Shown: positions 37,658-46,247 of the stretch, in pieces | Position numbering within the stretch: position 1 is the first letter of the stretch | How the letters are laid out: each line of letters starts with the position of its first letter | Assembly (NCBI GenBank): GCA_958296065.1 | Contig: CATQHX010000070.1 | Coordinates: 1-64,000 of the forward strand | Source: Vicinamibacterales bacterium | Lineage (GTDB): Bacteria > Acidobacteriota > Vicinamibacteria > Vicinamibacterales > UBA8438 | DNA length: 64,000 nt | Direction: 5' to 3' | Made by a program: the position numbers and the translations under genes | Notes under the pieces: generated by a model | What the model was told of the DNA's origin: nothing | The model's database searches: none | What the model saw: only the letters and a program-made list of their open reading frames with translations

Positions 37658-38413
37658 TCAAGGCACGCCGATCGATGAGGCACGCCGATCCGGTGCTGCC
37701 GGACGCGTCCCGTAGTACCAGCGGGCCAGGCGCTCGGGCCCGACGCCGACGAGGTAGAGCACCAGCAACGCAAGGTTCAACGCCGTCCGCCGCAGCCATC
37801 CATCCCGCTCCCAGCGACGCGCCGACACCCTGACCGGCACCGGCGGAAACCAGAGGCGTCCACCCCGGCCGAGCCTCCACATGAAGTCGACGTCCTCCAT
37901 CAGGTCGAGAGGCCGGTACCCTCCCAGGGTCTCGAACCACTCCCGCCGGACGAAGATGGCCTGGTCGCCGTACGGCAACCTCAGCCACCGTGTTCGAATC
38001 GCTACGCCACGTTCGATGATGCGGGCCGCCCAATGCTCCGACGCGAGGGTGAAGCGGAACGCCCCCCCGTCGACGTCCGGCCGGTCGGCGGCTGCGGCGA
38101 GTGCTTCCAGCCACCCGTGAGCGAGGCGTCCGTCCGCGTGCAGAAACAGGAGCCAGCGGCCCGACGCGACACGCGCCCCGGCGTTCATCTGGCGTCCCCG
38201 TCCCGGCTCGCTGTCGATCCAGCGCACCATCGCCGCACCCTGCCGCAGGGGGGCGAGCGAGCGGTCGGCGGCGTCACCGTTCACGACGACGACCTCGATG
38301 CGCGCGTCGAGCCGATCTGCCCGCATGGCGTCGAGCAGCCCGGCGAGCTCCCGGGTGTCGCGAAGCACGGGCACGACGATCGAGACGAGCGGCCGGTAGT
38401 CTTCCGGTTGCAC
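37658..38413 (-). CDS. Family 2 glycosyltransferase (TIGR04283-like)
   Basis: 251 residues from the GTG at 38413; the open frame continues to 38692 but that part overlaps the esterase gene and has no homology. The nucleotide-binding start is VSIVVPVLRD and the family pattern continues with SEPGRGRQMNAGARVASGRW, LLFLHADGRL, and DLMEDVDFMWRLGRGG (acceptor-site ED). The C-terminus has one hydrophobic helix (ALNLALLVLYLVGVG). It uses a nucleotide-sugar and an unknown acceptor. It lies 60 bases upstream of the GT87-like gene on the same strand. Confidence 0.88.
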   Translation of the reverse strand: MQPEDYRPLVSIVVPVLRDTRELAGLLDAMRADRLDARIEVVVVNGDAADRSLAPLRQGAAMVRWIDSEPGRGRQMNAGARVASGRWLLFLHADGRLAHGWLEALAAAADRPDVDGGAFRFTLASEHWAARIIERGVAIRTRWLRLPYGDQAIFVRREWFETLGGYRPLDLMEDVDFMWRLGRGGRLWFPPVPVRVSARRWERDGWLRRTALNLALLVLYLVGVGPERLARWYYGTRPAAPDRRASSIGVP

Positions 38414-38429
38414 CGCCGACAGGGTATAG

Positions 38430-39092
38430 CTATTCGCGCAAACCGAGGAAGCCGGCGGATTCCGACCACACCCGTTCGAAGCTGGCGCCGAGCTGGTGAT
38501 CGTCGTCCAGCATGACCAGCGTAACGTTCGGCCGCGCCGTCGCGTACCGCGACACCATGTCGGGATCGACCACGGTGTCACGCCGCCCCTGTAGAACGAG
38601 AGTGGGGACCGGGCGCTCGACAGCGAAGGAATCGTAGCGCTGCGCATCACGGAACAGCTCGTAGTGCACGCGGGTCGGCTCCCCCGATGCATGGTGCGTG
38701 AGTTCCCACCAGCCGGTGTCGCGCCAGCGAGCCATGCCGGCCTCGCCCAGGTCGCCGACCGGCCGCCGGCCGAAGTCGAGCGCCGGAGCCAGCAGCACGA
38801 GCTGTGCGATGCGACGGCTGGTCTCGACCCGGGTCCGCTCGGCGACCTGTAGCGCCACGAACGCCCCCAGGCTCGACCCGAACAGCACCACGGGCTCCTC
38901 CGTCAGCGACCCGATCAGCGACGCTGTTTGCTCCATCATGCGCGACGCCGTCACGGTCGAGAAGTCCGGCCGGTTGAGATCGGGGCAGTGAAACGCAATC
39001 CCGTGATCGGCAAACCGCCCCTTGAGGAACGCGGCCTTGGACGATGCCGGCGACGATGCGAATCCGTGCAGATAGACGACTTGCGGCGTCAC
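38430..39092 (-). CDS. YqiA/alpha-beta hydrolase-type esterase
   Basis: 220 residues from a GTG at 39092 that overlaps the SET-domain stop as GTGA. VVYLHGFASSPASSKA is the usual start of the UPF0227/YqiA-type esterases, the nucleophile elbow is LFGSSLGAFVAL, the acid is in LQGRRDTVVD and the base His in LDDDHQLG. It hydrolyses carboxyl esters; natural substrate unknown. It is translationally coupled to the SET-domain protein upstream. Confidence 0.88.
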   Translation of the reverse strand: MTPQVVYLHGFASSPASSKAAFLKGRFADHGIAFHCPDLNRPDFSTVTASRMMEQTASLIGSLTEEPVVLFGSSLGAFVALQVAERTRVETSRRIAQLVLLAPALDFGRRPVGDLGEAGMARWRDTGWWELTHHASGEPTRVHYELFRDAQRYDSFAVERPVPTLVLQGRRDTVVDPDMVSRYATARPNVTLVMLDDDHQLGASFERVWSESAGFLGLRE

Positions 39093-39601
39093 AGCCGATA
39101 CGGGCAACCCGGCCGGCAGCGGCACGGGATGTCTCCGTCCCCCTCGGTGTTGTAGTGGAAGGTCAGTTCTTCGCCCGCCGCGATGTTGCGCGCGGCCACG
39201 ATCCAGATCGTGTCCCCCGACACGGACGCGTAGCAGTTCGGCTTGCAGGAGTGGTTCATGAACCGCGCGAGGTTGCCGCCGACGTGCCCGTCCCGCACGA
39301 AGAGGTGGTTGATCCGGAAGCACCAGATCTCACCTCGCATGAGGTAGCGATCCTCGCGCGCGAGGCTGTCGCGTACCCGGAGCTTCTCTCCCGCGTAGTG
39401 GACAATCCGCTTGTTCTTGTTGATATCCTCGCTGGCGAACACACCCCAGCCGTGCAACTTCGACCGCTTCCGTCTGATCTCGGGGAAGTAGAGTCCGGTG
39501 GAGTACGGATCGGAGTAGTCGCGGGGCCGATCCGCGACGGCGCGCTGCTTCACTCGTCTCTGGCCGACGCCTCCCGTCGCCGCCCCGATTGTCTCCGCCA
39601 T
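39089..39601 (-). CDS. SET-domain protein lysine methyltransferase-like
   Basis: 170 residues from the ATG at 39601, which follows GGAGGA at 10 bases (an earlier ATG at 39637 lacks this). SET motifs: SKLHGWGVFASEDI, then FMNHSCKPNCYA, GEELTFHYN and a post-SET Cys cluster CRCRPGCP, which binds zinc with the NHSC cysteine. SET enzymes methylate protein lysines with SAM. Bacterial copies are rare but recurrent; target unknown. It heads a two-gene unit with the esterase. Confidence 0.88.
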   Translation of the reverse strand: MAETIGAATGGVGQRRVKQRAVADRPRDYSDPYSTGLYFPEIRRKRSKLHGWGVFASEDINKNKRIVHYAGEKLRVRDSLAREDRYLMRGEIWCFRINHLFVRDGHVGGNLARFMNHSCKPNCYASVSGDTIWIVAARNIAAGEELTFHYNTEGDGDIPCRCRPGCPYRL

Positions 39602-39653
39602 GCCGCGAATTCCTCCGTATATTGTAGCCGCGCGCATTTATAATGCCGGGCCG

Positions 39654-40040
39654 ATGGCCGCCTGTTGTGAAGAATCACCGCCCCCACTGCTGCTGGCCGG
39701 CGTCGAGCAGTTCAACCGGGGGGAGTTCTTCGAGCAGCACGAGACACTGGAGGATCTCTGGCGCGCCGAGAAGCGCGACGTGCGCCGGCTCTACCAGGGA
39801 ATCCTGCAGATCGGTGTCGCGATGTACCACATCGAGCGCCGGAATCACCACGGCGCAATCTACATGCTGACCCGCGGACCCGCGTACCTCCAGCCGTTCG
39901 CCCCGGCATGCCAGACCGTCGACGTCGCGGACCTGCTCGCCCAGGCCGCCCATATTCGCGCGGTGGTCGAGCGGCTGGGTCGCGACGGCCTCGAGCACTT
40001 CGACTGGTCGCTGGCGCCACGGATTCGCTTCATCGATTGA
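39654..40040 (+). CDS. DUF309 family protein
   Basis: 128 residues from the ATG at 39654. The DUF309 signature is GVEQFNRGEFFEQHETLEDL, followed by RRLYQGILQIGVAMYHIER (ending in the RRN turn). All-helical, with conserved His/Glu that suggest metal binding; no function is established. Only 19 bases separate it from the DUF2461 gene. Confidence 0.9.
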   Translation: MAACCEESPPPLLLAGVEQFNRGEFFEQHETLEDLWRAEKRDVRRLYQGILQIGVAMYHIERRNHHGAIYMLTRGPAYLQPFAPACQTVDVADLLAQAAHIRAVVERLGRDGLEHFDWSLAPRIRFID

Positions 40041-40059
40041 ACTCAAGGGAGCACGGCCG

Positions 40060-40782
40060 ATGCCCGTCCCGCGCTTTACGCAAGAAACCCTTGATTTTCT
40101 CCGGCAGCTCGCGCGCCACAACGATCGGGAGTGGTTCCGCGAGCACCGCAACGACTACGAGGAGCACGTCAGGGGACCGATGCTCGCGCTCATCGAGCAG
40201 CTTGCGTTCGATCTGCCCGCTATCGCGCCCGATCTCGTCGCCAACCCGAAGACGTCCATGTACCGCGTCTACCGGGACACGCGCTTCTCGGCGAACAAGG
40301 CGCCGTTCAAGACGCACGTGGCGGCGATCTTCCCGCACCGGGCGCTTCCGAAGCACGAGGGCGCGGGCCTCTACGTCCACGTCGCGGCCGATCAGGTGTT
40401 CATCGGCGGCGGGCTGTACCGGCCGCAACCGCGGCAGCTTCATCGCCTCCGGGAGCACATCGCCGCCAACAGCGACCACCTGCGGACCCTCGTTGCGGCA
40501 CCCGCCTTCCGCCGCAACTTCGGCGCGCTGTCCGGCGAGCGGCTCAAGCGGATGCCCCGCGGCTTTGCCGCCGACCATCCGGCCGGGGACCTGCTCCGCC
40601 TGAAGCAGTTCCTCGCCGGCTGCGAGCGCCCTTCGGCGTTTGCTGTCGGTCCCCGGTTCTACCGGTCGCTCCTCCGGCTCTTCACCCACCTTGCGCCACT
40701 CATCGAGTTCCTCAACACACCGCTCGCGACACGCGAGTTCCGGCTGGAGGAGACCTTGCCGGCCGGCCCTCCGTCCGGGTAA
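40060..40782 (+). CDS. DUF2461 family protein
   Basis: 240 residues. The family pattern is clear: LDFLRQLARHNDREWFREHR, then SMYRVYRDTRFSANKAPFKT and LYVHVAADQVFIGGGLYRP. Function unknown; members are widespread single-domain proteins. It lies directly after DUF309 and probably shares its transcript. Confidence 0.92.
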   Translation: MPVPRFTQETLDFLRQLARHNDREWFREHRNDYEEHVRGPMLALIEQLAFDLPAIAPDLVANPKTSMYRVYRDTRFSANKAPFKTHVAAIFPHRALPKHEGAGLYVHVAADQVFIGGGLYRPQPRQLHRLREHIAANSDHLRTLVAAPAFRRNFGALSGERLKRMPRGFAADHPAGDLLRLKQFLAGCERPSAFAVGPRFYRSLLRLFTHLAPLIEFLNTPLATREFRLEETLPAGPPSG

Positions 40783-40847
40783 ACGGCGAGGGAGCCGCGC
40801 TCCTGCAATCGGTCGAATCCGCGCTGCGAACCGACTGCGTGCGCAGC

Positions 40848-42056
40848 TCAGCGACCGGTGCGGCCGAGCACGTGGCGCAGTACCCCTTCGAGGTCCGGAT
40901 AGCCGAAAGCGAAGCCGTCGCTTCGCAGTCTGGCAGGCTCGACGCGGGTGCTCGCCAGCAACAGCGCATCGGCCATCTCACCGAACGCCAGCCGCGCGCC
41001 GAAGGCCGGCAAGGGAAAGATGGTCGGACGACGCAGCACCCGCCCGAGCGTCTTCGTGAATTCCCTGTTCGTGACGGGGTTCGGCGCCACAATGTTGACC
41101 GCCCCGGCAAGGTCCTCCGTACGCAGCGCGTGCAGGACGCCGCCCAGCACGTCGTCGAGCGCCACCCAGCTCATGTACTGCCGGCCCGAGCCGATCACGC
41201 CGCCGACACCCATCCGAAACGGAAAGAGCATCTGTCCGAGCGCGCCCCCGGCCGGCGTCAGAACGATACCGATTCGCAGATGGACGACTCTGATGCCGGC
41301 CTCGCGCGCCGGGGACGCCGCCTCCTCCCAGGCCTGGCAGACCTCGGGCAGAAAACCCTCCCCCGCCGCCGACGTCTCGTCGAGCACGTCGTCCCCCCGA
41401 TCCCCATAGAACCCGATCGCCGAGGCGACGACCAGGGTTCTCGGCGGCTCCGCGAGGGCGGCCAGCGCTTCCGCCAGGTGTCGCGTTCCGTTCACCCGGC
41501 TGTCGCGGATACGCGCCTTGCGCGCCGCGGTCCAGCGTCCTCCTGCGATGTTCTCCCCGGCCAGATGAACCACGGCATCGAGGCCATCGGCCACGGTGGC
41601 GGCCAGAGTCCCGGTCTCCGGATCCCAACTCGGAACGTCACCGCCGGGCCCCTTCGCAGACGCTCGTCGCAGCGGCACGACCTCGTGCCCGCCACTCAGC
41701 AGGAACGGCACGAGGGCTGACCCGATCAAACCCGTCGCACCGGTTACGGCTACCTTCATCGGCCTCCCTCCATATCGGCGATGCCAGCCCAGATCGACAG
41801 CCGTCACGCGCTGGCGGTACGCGAACAGCCGCTCGAGCTCCCGTCGCGCGAACGGACGCGCCGGAAGCGCAATCCAACCGCCGGGCAACTCGTACCGGAC
41901 GTCGTCGATCAACGTCGTCGTGCCGTTGGCGTGCGGCTCGAAGCGATGCCGGTGCTCCCACGCGGCGAACGGACCGGCAACCTGCCGGTCACTGAACGAC
42001 CGGCCCGCGACGCACGGCCCGTGCTCGGCAATCCAGCGGATCCCGAAAGGCCCCAA
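40848..42056 (-). CDS. SRPBCC-epimerase fusion (TIGR01777 family), main reading frame
   Basis: 402 codons. The C-terminal 303 residues (from ATG 41759: MKVAVTGATGLIGSALVPFL) are an NAD(P)-binding TIGR01777 epimerase with VVHLAGENIAGGRWTAARK and GFYGDRGDDVLDE. The first 100 residues are the end of an SRPBCC (cyclase-like) domain, so the gene is the known two-domain form. The frame begins at a TTG (42056) only because a G4 run at 42051-42054 puts the N-terminal part in another frame; removing one G joins it to the segment ending at 42231. It follows the XRE-cupin regulator by 15 bases. Biochemical role unknown. Confidence 0.85.
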   Translation of the reverse strand: MGPFGIRWIAEHGPCVAGRSFSDRQVAGPFAAWEHRHRFEPHANGTTTLIDDVRYELPGGWIALPARPFARRELERLFAYRQRVTAVDLGWHRRYGGRPMKVAVTGATGLIGSALVPFLLSGGHEVVPLRRASAKGPGGDVPSWDPETGTLAATVADGLDAVVHLAGENIAGGRWTAARKARIRDSRVNGTRHLAEALAALAEPPRTLVVASAIGFYGDRGDDVLDETSAAGEGFLPEVCQAWEEAASPAREAGIRVVHLRIGIVLTPAGGALGQMLFPFRMGVGGVIGSGRQYMSWVALDDVLGGVLHALRTEDLAGAVNIVAPNPVTNREFTKTLGRVLRRPTIFPLPAFGARLAFGEMADALLLASTRVEPARLRSDGFAFGYPDLEGVLRHVLGRTGR

Positions 42057-42231
42057 GCGGCAGGCGCAGGGTCACGCGAGTCCCCGGCTCCAGTGCGCGC
42101 CCCGACCGACCGACTACGGCCACGCGGCGCCAGGGCGGCGTCAGGCGCTCGAGCGCTCCCGGGCGCGAGTGCCACTCGAAAACCTCCGCGCTCGACGCCG
42201 CGACAATACTCTCCCGGCGATAGTGCGAAAT
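42051..42231 (-). pseudogene. Frameshifted N-terminal part of the SRPBCC domain
   Basis: The minus strand reads VISHYRRESIVAASSAEVFE then WHSRPGALERLTPPWRRVAVVG and THE canonical LRLPLG, then switches frame at GGGG. SRPBCC proteins of this cluster start in just this way. No ATG, GTG or TTG lies in frame between the regulator's stop and this sequence; after AAGGGAGAGG the first candidate is ATT at 42231. Either a rare start codon or a second sequence error is involved. Confidence 0.7.
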
Positions 42232-42246
42232 GACGACCCTCTCCCT

Positions 42247-42831
42247 TCAGGGTACAGTGACGACCAGCGCGCGACAGGGGCCGCGGCCGACACGCCGGTA
42301 GCCGTGCAACACCGCCGCGTTCAGGTACGCGGAGTCTCCGGCGGCCAGCGTCTCCTCCCCGTCCCGCACGTACAGGCCCAGCTCCCCCTCCAGCACGTAG
42401 ACGAGCTCGGCGCCGTCGTGCTTGTGCAGGCGCACGTCCTCGACCGGCCGGGCCTCGAACTCGCCCAGGTAGGAGTGCATCTTCCTTTTCTCGGCGGGAA
42501 AGTCGAGCGACTCGAAGTGGTAGGCGACGTCCCTGGACCCCATCCGCTCCGGCAATCGCAACCTGTCCCCGCGCCGCACGATCGTCACCACCGGCTCCTC
42601 GTGCCTGAAGAAGTAGTCGAGCCCCACGCTGAACACAAGCGCTATCCGCAGCAGCGTCGGCAGCGTCGGATACATCCGTCCCCGCTCGATCTTGGAAAGC
42701 AGCGCGGCGGACAGCCCGCTGTGCGCGCCCAGCTCGACCAGTCCCATCCGCTTTCGCATGCGCAACTCGCGCACCTTCGGACCTATCCCGTAGCGATCCA
42801 GGCCATTCTGCAGGGTCTCGGTCAGTGCCAT
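42247..42831 (-). CDS. XRE-cupin transcriptional regulator
   Basis: 194 residues. A Cro/C1-type helix-turn-helix (KVRELRMRKRMGLVELGAHS, GLSAALLSKIERG) is followed by a cupin sensor domain (LHKHDGAELVYVLEGELGLYV, SAYLNAAVLHGYR). This MerR-unrelated class controls small metabolic operons in response to a ligand held in the cupin. It is co-directional with the fusion gene downstream and probably regulates it. A perfect inverted repeat lies upstream at 42877. Confidence 0.93.
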   Translation of the reverse strand: MALTETLQNGLDRYGIGPKVRELRMRKRMGLVELGAHSGLSAALLSKIERGRMYPTLPTLLRIALVFSVGLDYFFRHEEPVVTIVRRGDRLRLPERMGSRDVAYHFESLDFPAEKRKMHSYLGEFEARPVEDVRLHKHDGAELVYVLEGELGLYVRDGEETLAAGDSAYLNAAVLHGYRRVGRGPCRALVVTVP

Positions 42832-42876
42832 GTGAATCCACCTCCGATCCGGGCAGCCTCTGGCGTTGCCCCTGCC

Positions 42877-42891
42877 AGGTTCGCGGAACCT
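42877..42891. promoter_or_regulatory. Inverted repeat AGGTTC-GCG-GAACCT upstream of the XRE regulator
   Basis: Perfect 6-bp arms with a 3-base spacer, 46 bases before the regulator's ATG and next to an AT-rich patch containing TTGACT on the minus strand. It is a fair candidate for autoregulation, although no matching -10 box could be assigned. Confidence 0.4.
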
Positions 42892-43010
42892 TTGTTCTAT
42901 TTTGCCCTATAGTCAATCCTCTTTCATCTGCAATCTAATCCAATGACGGCGCAGGGTCCAGGCCCCGCCAGTCCGATCCGCATCGAGCGGCGGCCCGGAG
43001 AGGCTGGCGG

Positions 43011-43492
43011 TTGTCGTGCAGCCAGTGGCTGCCGGGGCCGCCCGAAACGGTGTTACCGTTCTTCGGCAGCGCGCGGAATCTGGAGTGGATCACGCCGCCG
43101 TTCCTGAGGTTCCGGATCCGCCGCATGCGGGGCGAGCCTTTCGAGGCCGGCTCGCGGATCGACACCCTGGCCCCGGTCGGCAAGCGCCTGAACGCGGGCA
43201 TCGTGCAGCACGAGGAGGGACAGCGCGTGCTCGACGCGCAACTCTGGGGCCGGCGAGTGCCGCTCAACACCCGCACCCTCATGGGCTGGCTGCTACGCCA
43301 TCCCCTCGTTACGATAAAGACGATCGTGGCAATTCACGCCGAGGCCGCCCGTTGCATCTGAAGGGCATACCGTTCCTGAACCACCCCGGCCCCGCGGATG
43401 CACACCGCGAGCAGAGGGCCCGGCTCGCCGCGGACGGTGCCGAGCAACGCCTCTCGGGGTTGCCGGCCGCCCGCCGGTCGACACGGCCATGA
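43011..43492 (+). pseudogene. Chimeric SRPBCC/DUF1365 remnant
   Basis: From a TTG at 43011 the frame reads as the start of an SRPBCC protein (CSQWLPGPPETVLPFFGSAR, NLEWITPPFLRFRI) for about 50 residues, then changes without a frame break into the end of a DUF1365 protein (VQHEEGQRVLDAQLWGRRV, LLRHPLVTIKTIVAIHAEAA). Near 43355 the frame is lost by one base, and the DUF1365 tail continues (LHLKGIPFLNHPGPADAHRE) in the next frame to 43492. The two families are normally adjacent genes, so a deletion has joined the head of one to the tail of the other. It is not expected to be functional. Confidence 0.7.
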
Positions 43493-44457
43493 CAGTGCCC
43501 ACGCCGCTTCGCATCGGCATCTCGAGCTGCCTGCTGGGCGAAACCGTACGCTACGACGGAGGCCACAAGCGCGATCCCTATCTGGTCGAAACGCTCGGCC
43601 GGCTGGTCGAGTGGGTACCGGTCTGCCCCGAGGTAGAGATGGGGCTGGGCACGCCTCGCGAAACGATCCGGCTGGTGCGAGACACCGGCCGGGTCGACGG
43701 CGTACGGCTCGTCGGCCGGAGCGGCAGGCAGCTCACCAGTCGTATGCAACGGTTCGCCCGAGGCCGGCTCCGATCGCTGGCGAAGGCCGGCCTGAGCGGC
43801 TACATCCTGAAGAAGGACTCGCCGAGCTGCGGATTGGAGCGCGTCAAGGTCTGGCACGGCGACGACGGACGGGCCGCGGAACGCAACGGCCGCGGCCTGT
43901 TCGCGGCGGAGCTGGTGCGGCAGTACCCGAACCTCCCGGTGGAAGAGGAGGGCCGGCTGCACGATCCGGTGCTGCGGGAGAACTTCTTCGAGCGGGTCTT
44001 CGCCTACCGGCGCCTGCGAGCGCTCCTCTGCAGCCGCTGGACCATCGGCGACCTCGTGCGCTGGCACACCACCCGAAAGCTGGCGCTCATGGCCCACTCG
44101 CCGGTCCGTTACCGCGAGCTGGGACGACTCGTGGCCGATGCCCGGGATATCCCGCGGGCCGAGCTGGCCCGCCGCTACGAGGACGAGTTCATGTCCGCCA
44201 TGCGCATCCGTGCTACGCGGGCGCGACACACGAACGCTCTCATGCACGCGGTCGGCCACTTCAAGCGGCGGCTCGACACCGCTTCGCGCGACGAGCTGCT
44301 GGCCGTGCTCGAAGACTACCGCCTCGACCTCGTGCCGCGCATCGTGCCCCTGACCTTGGTGCGGCATCACGCACGACGGCTCGAGGTGGAGTACCTGCTC
44401 GATCAGAGTTACCTGAACCCGCATCCGAAGGAGCTGGCACTCCTGAACCACGTGTGA
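43489..44457 (+). CDS. DUF523 / DUF1722 two-domain protein
   Basis: 322 residues. The DUF523 domain (about 1-150) reads RIGISSCLLGETVRYDGGHK, VCPEVEMGLGTPRETI and LKKDSPSCGLERVKV, with conserved Cys residues; the DUF1722/YbgA domain (about 190-315) contains KLALMAHSPVRYRELGRLVA and ALMHAVGHFKRRL. In other genomes this protein sits next to photolyase, SRPBCC, DUF1365 and cyclopropane synthase genes. Its biochemical function is unknown. The start ATG overlaps the end of the chimeric pseudogene. Confidence 0.92.
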   Translation: MTVPTPLRIGISSCLLGETVRYDGGHKRDPYLVETLGRLVEWVPVCPEVEMGLGTPRETIRLVRDTGRVDGVRLVGRSGRQLTSRMQRFARGRLRSLAKAGLSGYILKKDSPSCGLERVKVWHGDDGRAAERNGRGLFAAELVRQYPNLPVEEEGRLHDPVLRENFFERVFAYRRLRALLCSRWTIGDLVRWHTTRKLALMAHSPVRYRELGRLVADARDIPRAELARRYEDEFMSAMRIRATRARHTNALMHAVGHFKRRLDTASRDELLAVLEDYRLDLVPRIVPLTLVRHHARRLEVEYLLDQSYLNPHPKELALLNHV

Positions 44458-44625
44458 CGCCGCCACTGTCGGCCCCAATCGCGGCGAGTACCAGCGTCGC
44501 CGAGACCGCCGCAAGTCGCCGCGACCGGCCCCGGCCCGACCGGCCCGGAAGCCTGCACCGCAAGACTCACCTCCGTTGCGTTCTGCGGCGCAAGCTCCTA
44601 GAATCGACCGCAAGGCAGCGCCCCA

Positions 44626-44997
44626 GTGCTCCGCGAAATCGCCGACCTCATCGGGCGCGGATGCAGGCTTCGATGTCCTTGCTGCGGCCATGGACGCCTG
44701 TTCAAGTCGGCGACCCGCATGCACGATCGGTGCAGCGCCTGCGGCGAGAAGTTCGAGCGCGAGCCGGGACAATGGCTCGGCGCCGTCTATATCAACCTCG
44801 GACTCACCCTCGGGTTCACGTTGACGGGCTACCTTCTGTTGCAGACCTTCACCTCGCTGACGACATCCCAGCAGCTTGCCATCTGGACGGTGATCGCGGC
44901 GGTCGCTCCGTTCGCCTTCTTCCGGCTGTCCAAGGGGCTCTGGACCAGCTTCGTCTTTCTGGGTGAAGGGCTCTACATTCAGTGGCCGACCCGGTAG
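44626..44997 (+). CDS. DUF983 family membrane protein with zinc-binding motif
   Basis: 123 residues from a GTG start. Two CxxC pairs (CPCCGHGRLF, CSACGEKF) form a zinc-ribbon-like head, followed by two transmembrane helices (YINLGLTLGFTLTGYLLLQ and the IWTVIAAVAPFAFFRL segment). DUF983 members occur near respiratory-chain and envelope genes but have no known function. It overlaps the MFS gene by 16 bases, so the two are coupled. Confidence 0.9.
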   Translation: MLREIADLIGRGCRLRCPCCGHGRLFKSATRMHDRCSACGEKFEREPGQWLGAVYINLGLTLGFTLTGYLLLQTFTSLTTSQQLAIWTVIAAVAPFAFFRLSKGLWTSFVFLGEGLYIQWPTR

Positions 44998-46247
44998 CCG
45001 ACCCCGAGACCACCGTGCCTGTCCAGGCGCCCACGCCCCAGGGGCGCGTGGCGAGCGCGTTGCTGCGCCTCGGCGAGGCGTTCACCTTTCGAAGCTTCCG
45101 GAACCTCTGGACGGCAGCGTTCACCTCGGCCGTGGGCACGTGGATGCAGCGCTTCGCCCAGCAGTGGCTGATCTACGACCTCACCGGGTCGGCGTTCTAT
45201 CTGGGGCTCGACATGTTCGTGGGGAACGTGCCGCTGCTGCTCTTCACGCTCATCGGCGGCGTCACCGCCGACCGCTACGACCGCCGGCACATGCTGATGG
45301 CCTCGCAGCTCCTGCAGATGGTCTGCGCACTCATCCTGACCGCGCTCGTCTACACCGAAACGGTTCGCCTGCCGTACATCCTCGTCCTGTCGTTCACCAC
45401 CGGTCTGGCGCAGGCGTTCGGCGGCCCAGCCTTCCAGTCCCTCATCCCCGCGCTGGTGCCGCGCAAGACGCTGCCCAACGCGGTCGCCCTCAACTCCATC
45501 CAGTTCAACCTGGCGCAGTCCGTCGGACCCCTCATCGGCGGGCTGGTGTTCACGACCCTCGGCCTGGTCGCCTGCTTCGGGATCAACAGCGCCTCGTTCC
45601 TCGTCGTGATAGTGGTGTTGAGCCTGTTGCAGGTGCCACCGCCGAATCCGGCCGGACGGCGGCCGGTGCTCGAGGAGCTGAAGGGCGGGCTGACCTACGT
45701 CGGCAGCGGCGGTGCGCTCCTCGCCCTGACCGTCCTGGCCATCTCGACGACCTCGCTCGGCCTGCCCCTGCGCGCATTCCTGCCGGTGTTCGCGGGAGAC
45801 CCGACGACGCTCAGTCACATGATGACGTCGCTCGGCACCGGCGCGGTAGCCGGTGCGCTCGTCGTGGCCTGGTTGGGCAGCTTCGAACGGATGGGACTGA
45901 CCCTGCTGCGCGTGCTGACGGTGTTCGGAGGGCTGATCTCGGTCTTCGCGCTCCTGCCGATCACACCGCTCAGCTACTTGCTGCTTTTCCTCGCGGGCGG
46001 GGCGCTGCTCATCGTCTTCTCGCTCACCGCTTCACTCGTGCAACTGAATGTACCGGACGAGTTGCGCGGCCGCGTGATGAGCATCTACTTGATGGCCTTC
46101 AGGGGCGGGATGCCGCTCGGCAGCCTCGCGAGCGGCTATCTGACCACGTTCGCCTCGACCCAGACCATTATCGCGCTGAACGGCGGCCTGCTCGTGCTTG
46201 TCGCACTGTACTTCCTCGCCCGCAGTCACGGAATCCGCGAGATCTAG
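44982..46247 (+). CDS. MFS transporter (EntS/MFS_3-like exporter)
   Basis: 421 residues from a GTG start with 12 predicted transmembrane helices. TWMQRFAQQWLIYDLTGSAF and the loop motif GGVTADRYDRRHMLMASQ are typical of the enterobactin-exporter-like MFS_3 group, which usually exports drugs or siderophores. The N-terminal 30 residues are a cytoplasmic extension. It ends on a palindromic CTAG whose other strand is the stop of the convergent redoxin gene. Confidence 0.93.
   Translation: MADPVADPETTVPVQAPTPQGRVASALLRLGEAFTFRSFRNLWTAAFTSAVGTWMQRFAQQWLIYDLTGSAFYLGLDMFVGNVPLLLFTLIGGVTADRYDRRHMLMASQLLQMVCALILTALVYTETVRLPYILVLSFTTGLAQAFGGPAFQSLIPALVPRKTLPNAVALNSIQFNLAQSVGPLIGGLVFTTLGLVACFGINSASFLVVIVVLSLLQVPPPNPAGRRPVLEELKGGLTYVGSGGALLALTVLAISTTSLGLPLRAFLPVFAGDPTTLSHMMTSLGTGAVAGALVVAWLGSFERMGLTLLRVLTVFGGLISVFALLPITPLSYLLLFLAGGALLIVFSLTASLVQLNVPDELRGRVMSIYLMAFRGGMPLGSLASGYLTTFASTQTIIALNGGLLVLVALYFLARSHGIREI

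Noticed and set aside
43345-43360. A TGA shortly after AEAARC in the SRPBCC/DUF1365 remnant
   Set aside because: The homologous DUF1365 tail continues in another frame, so this is a frameshift stop, not a Sec codon.
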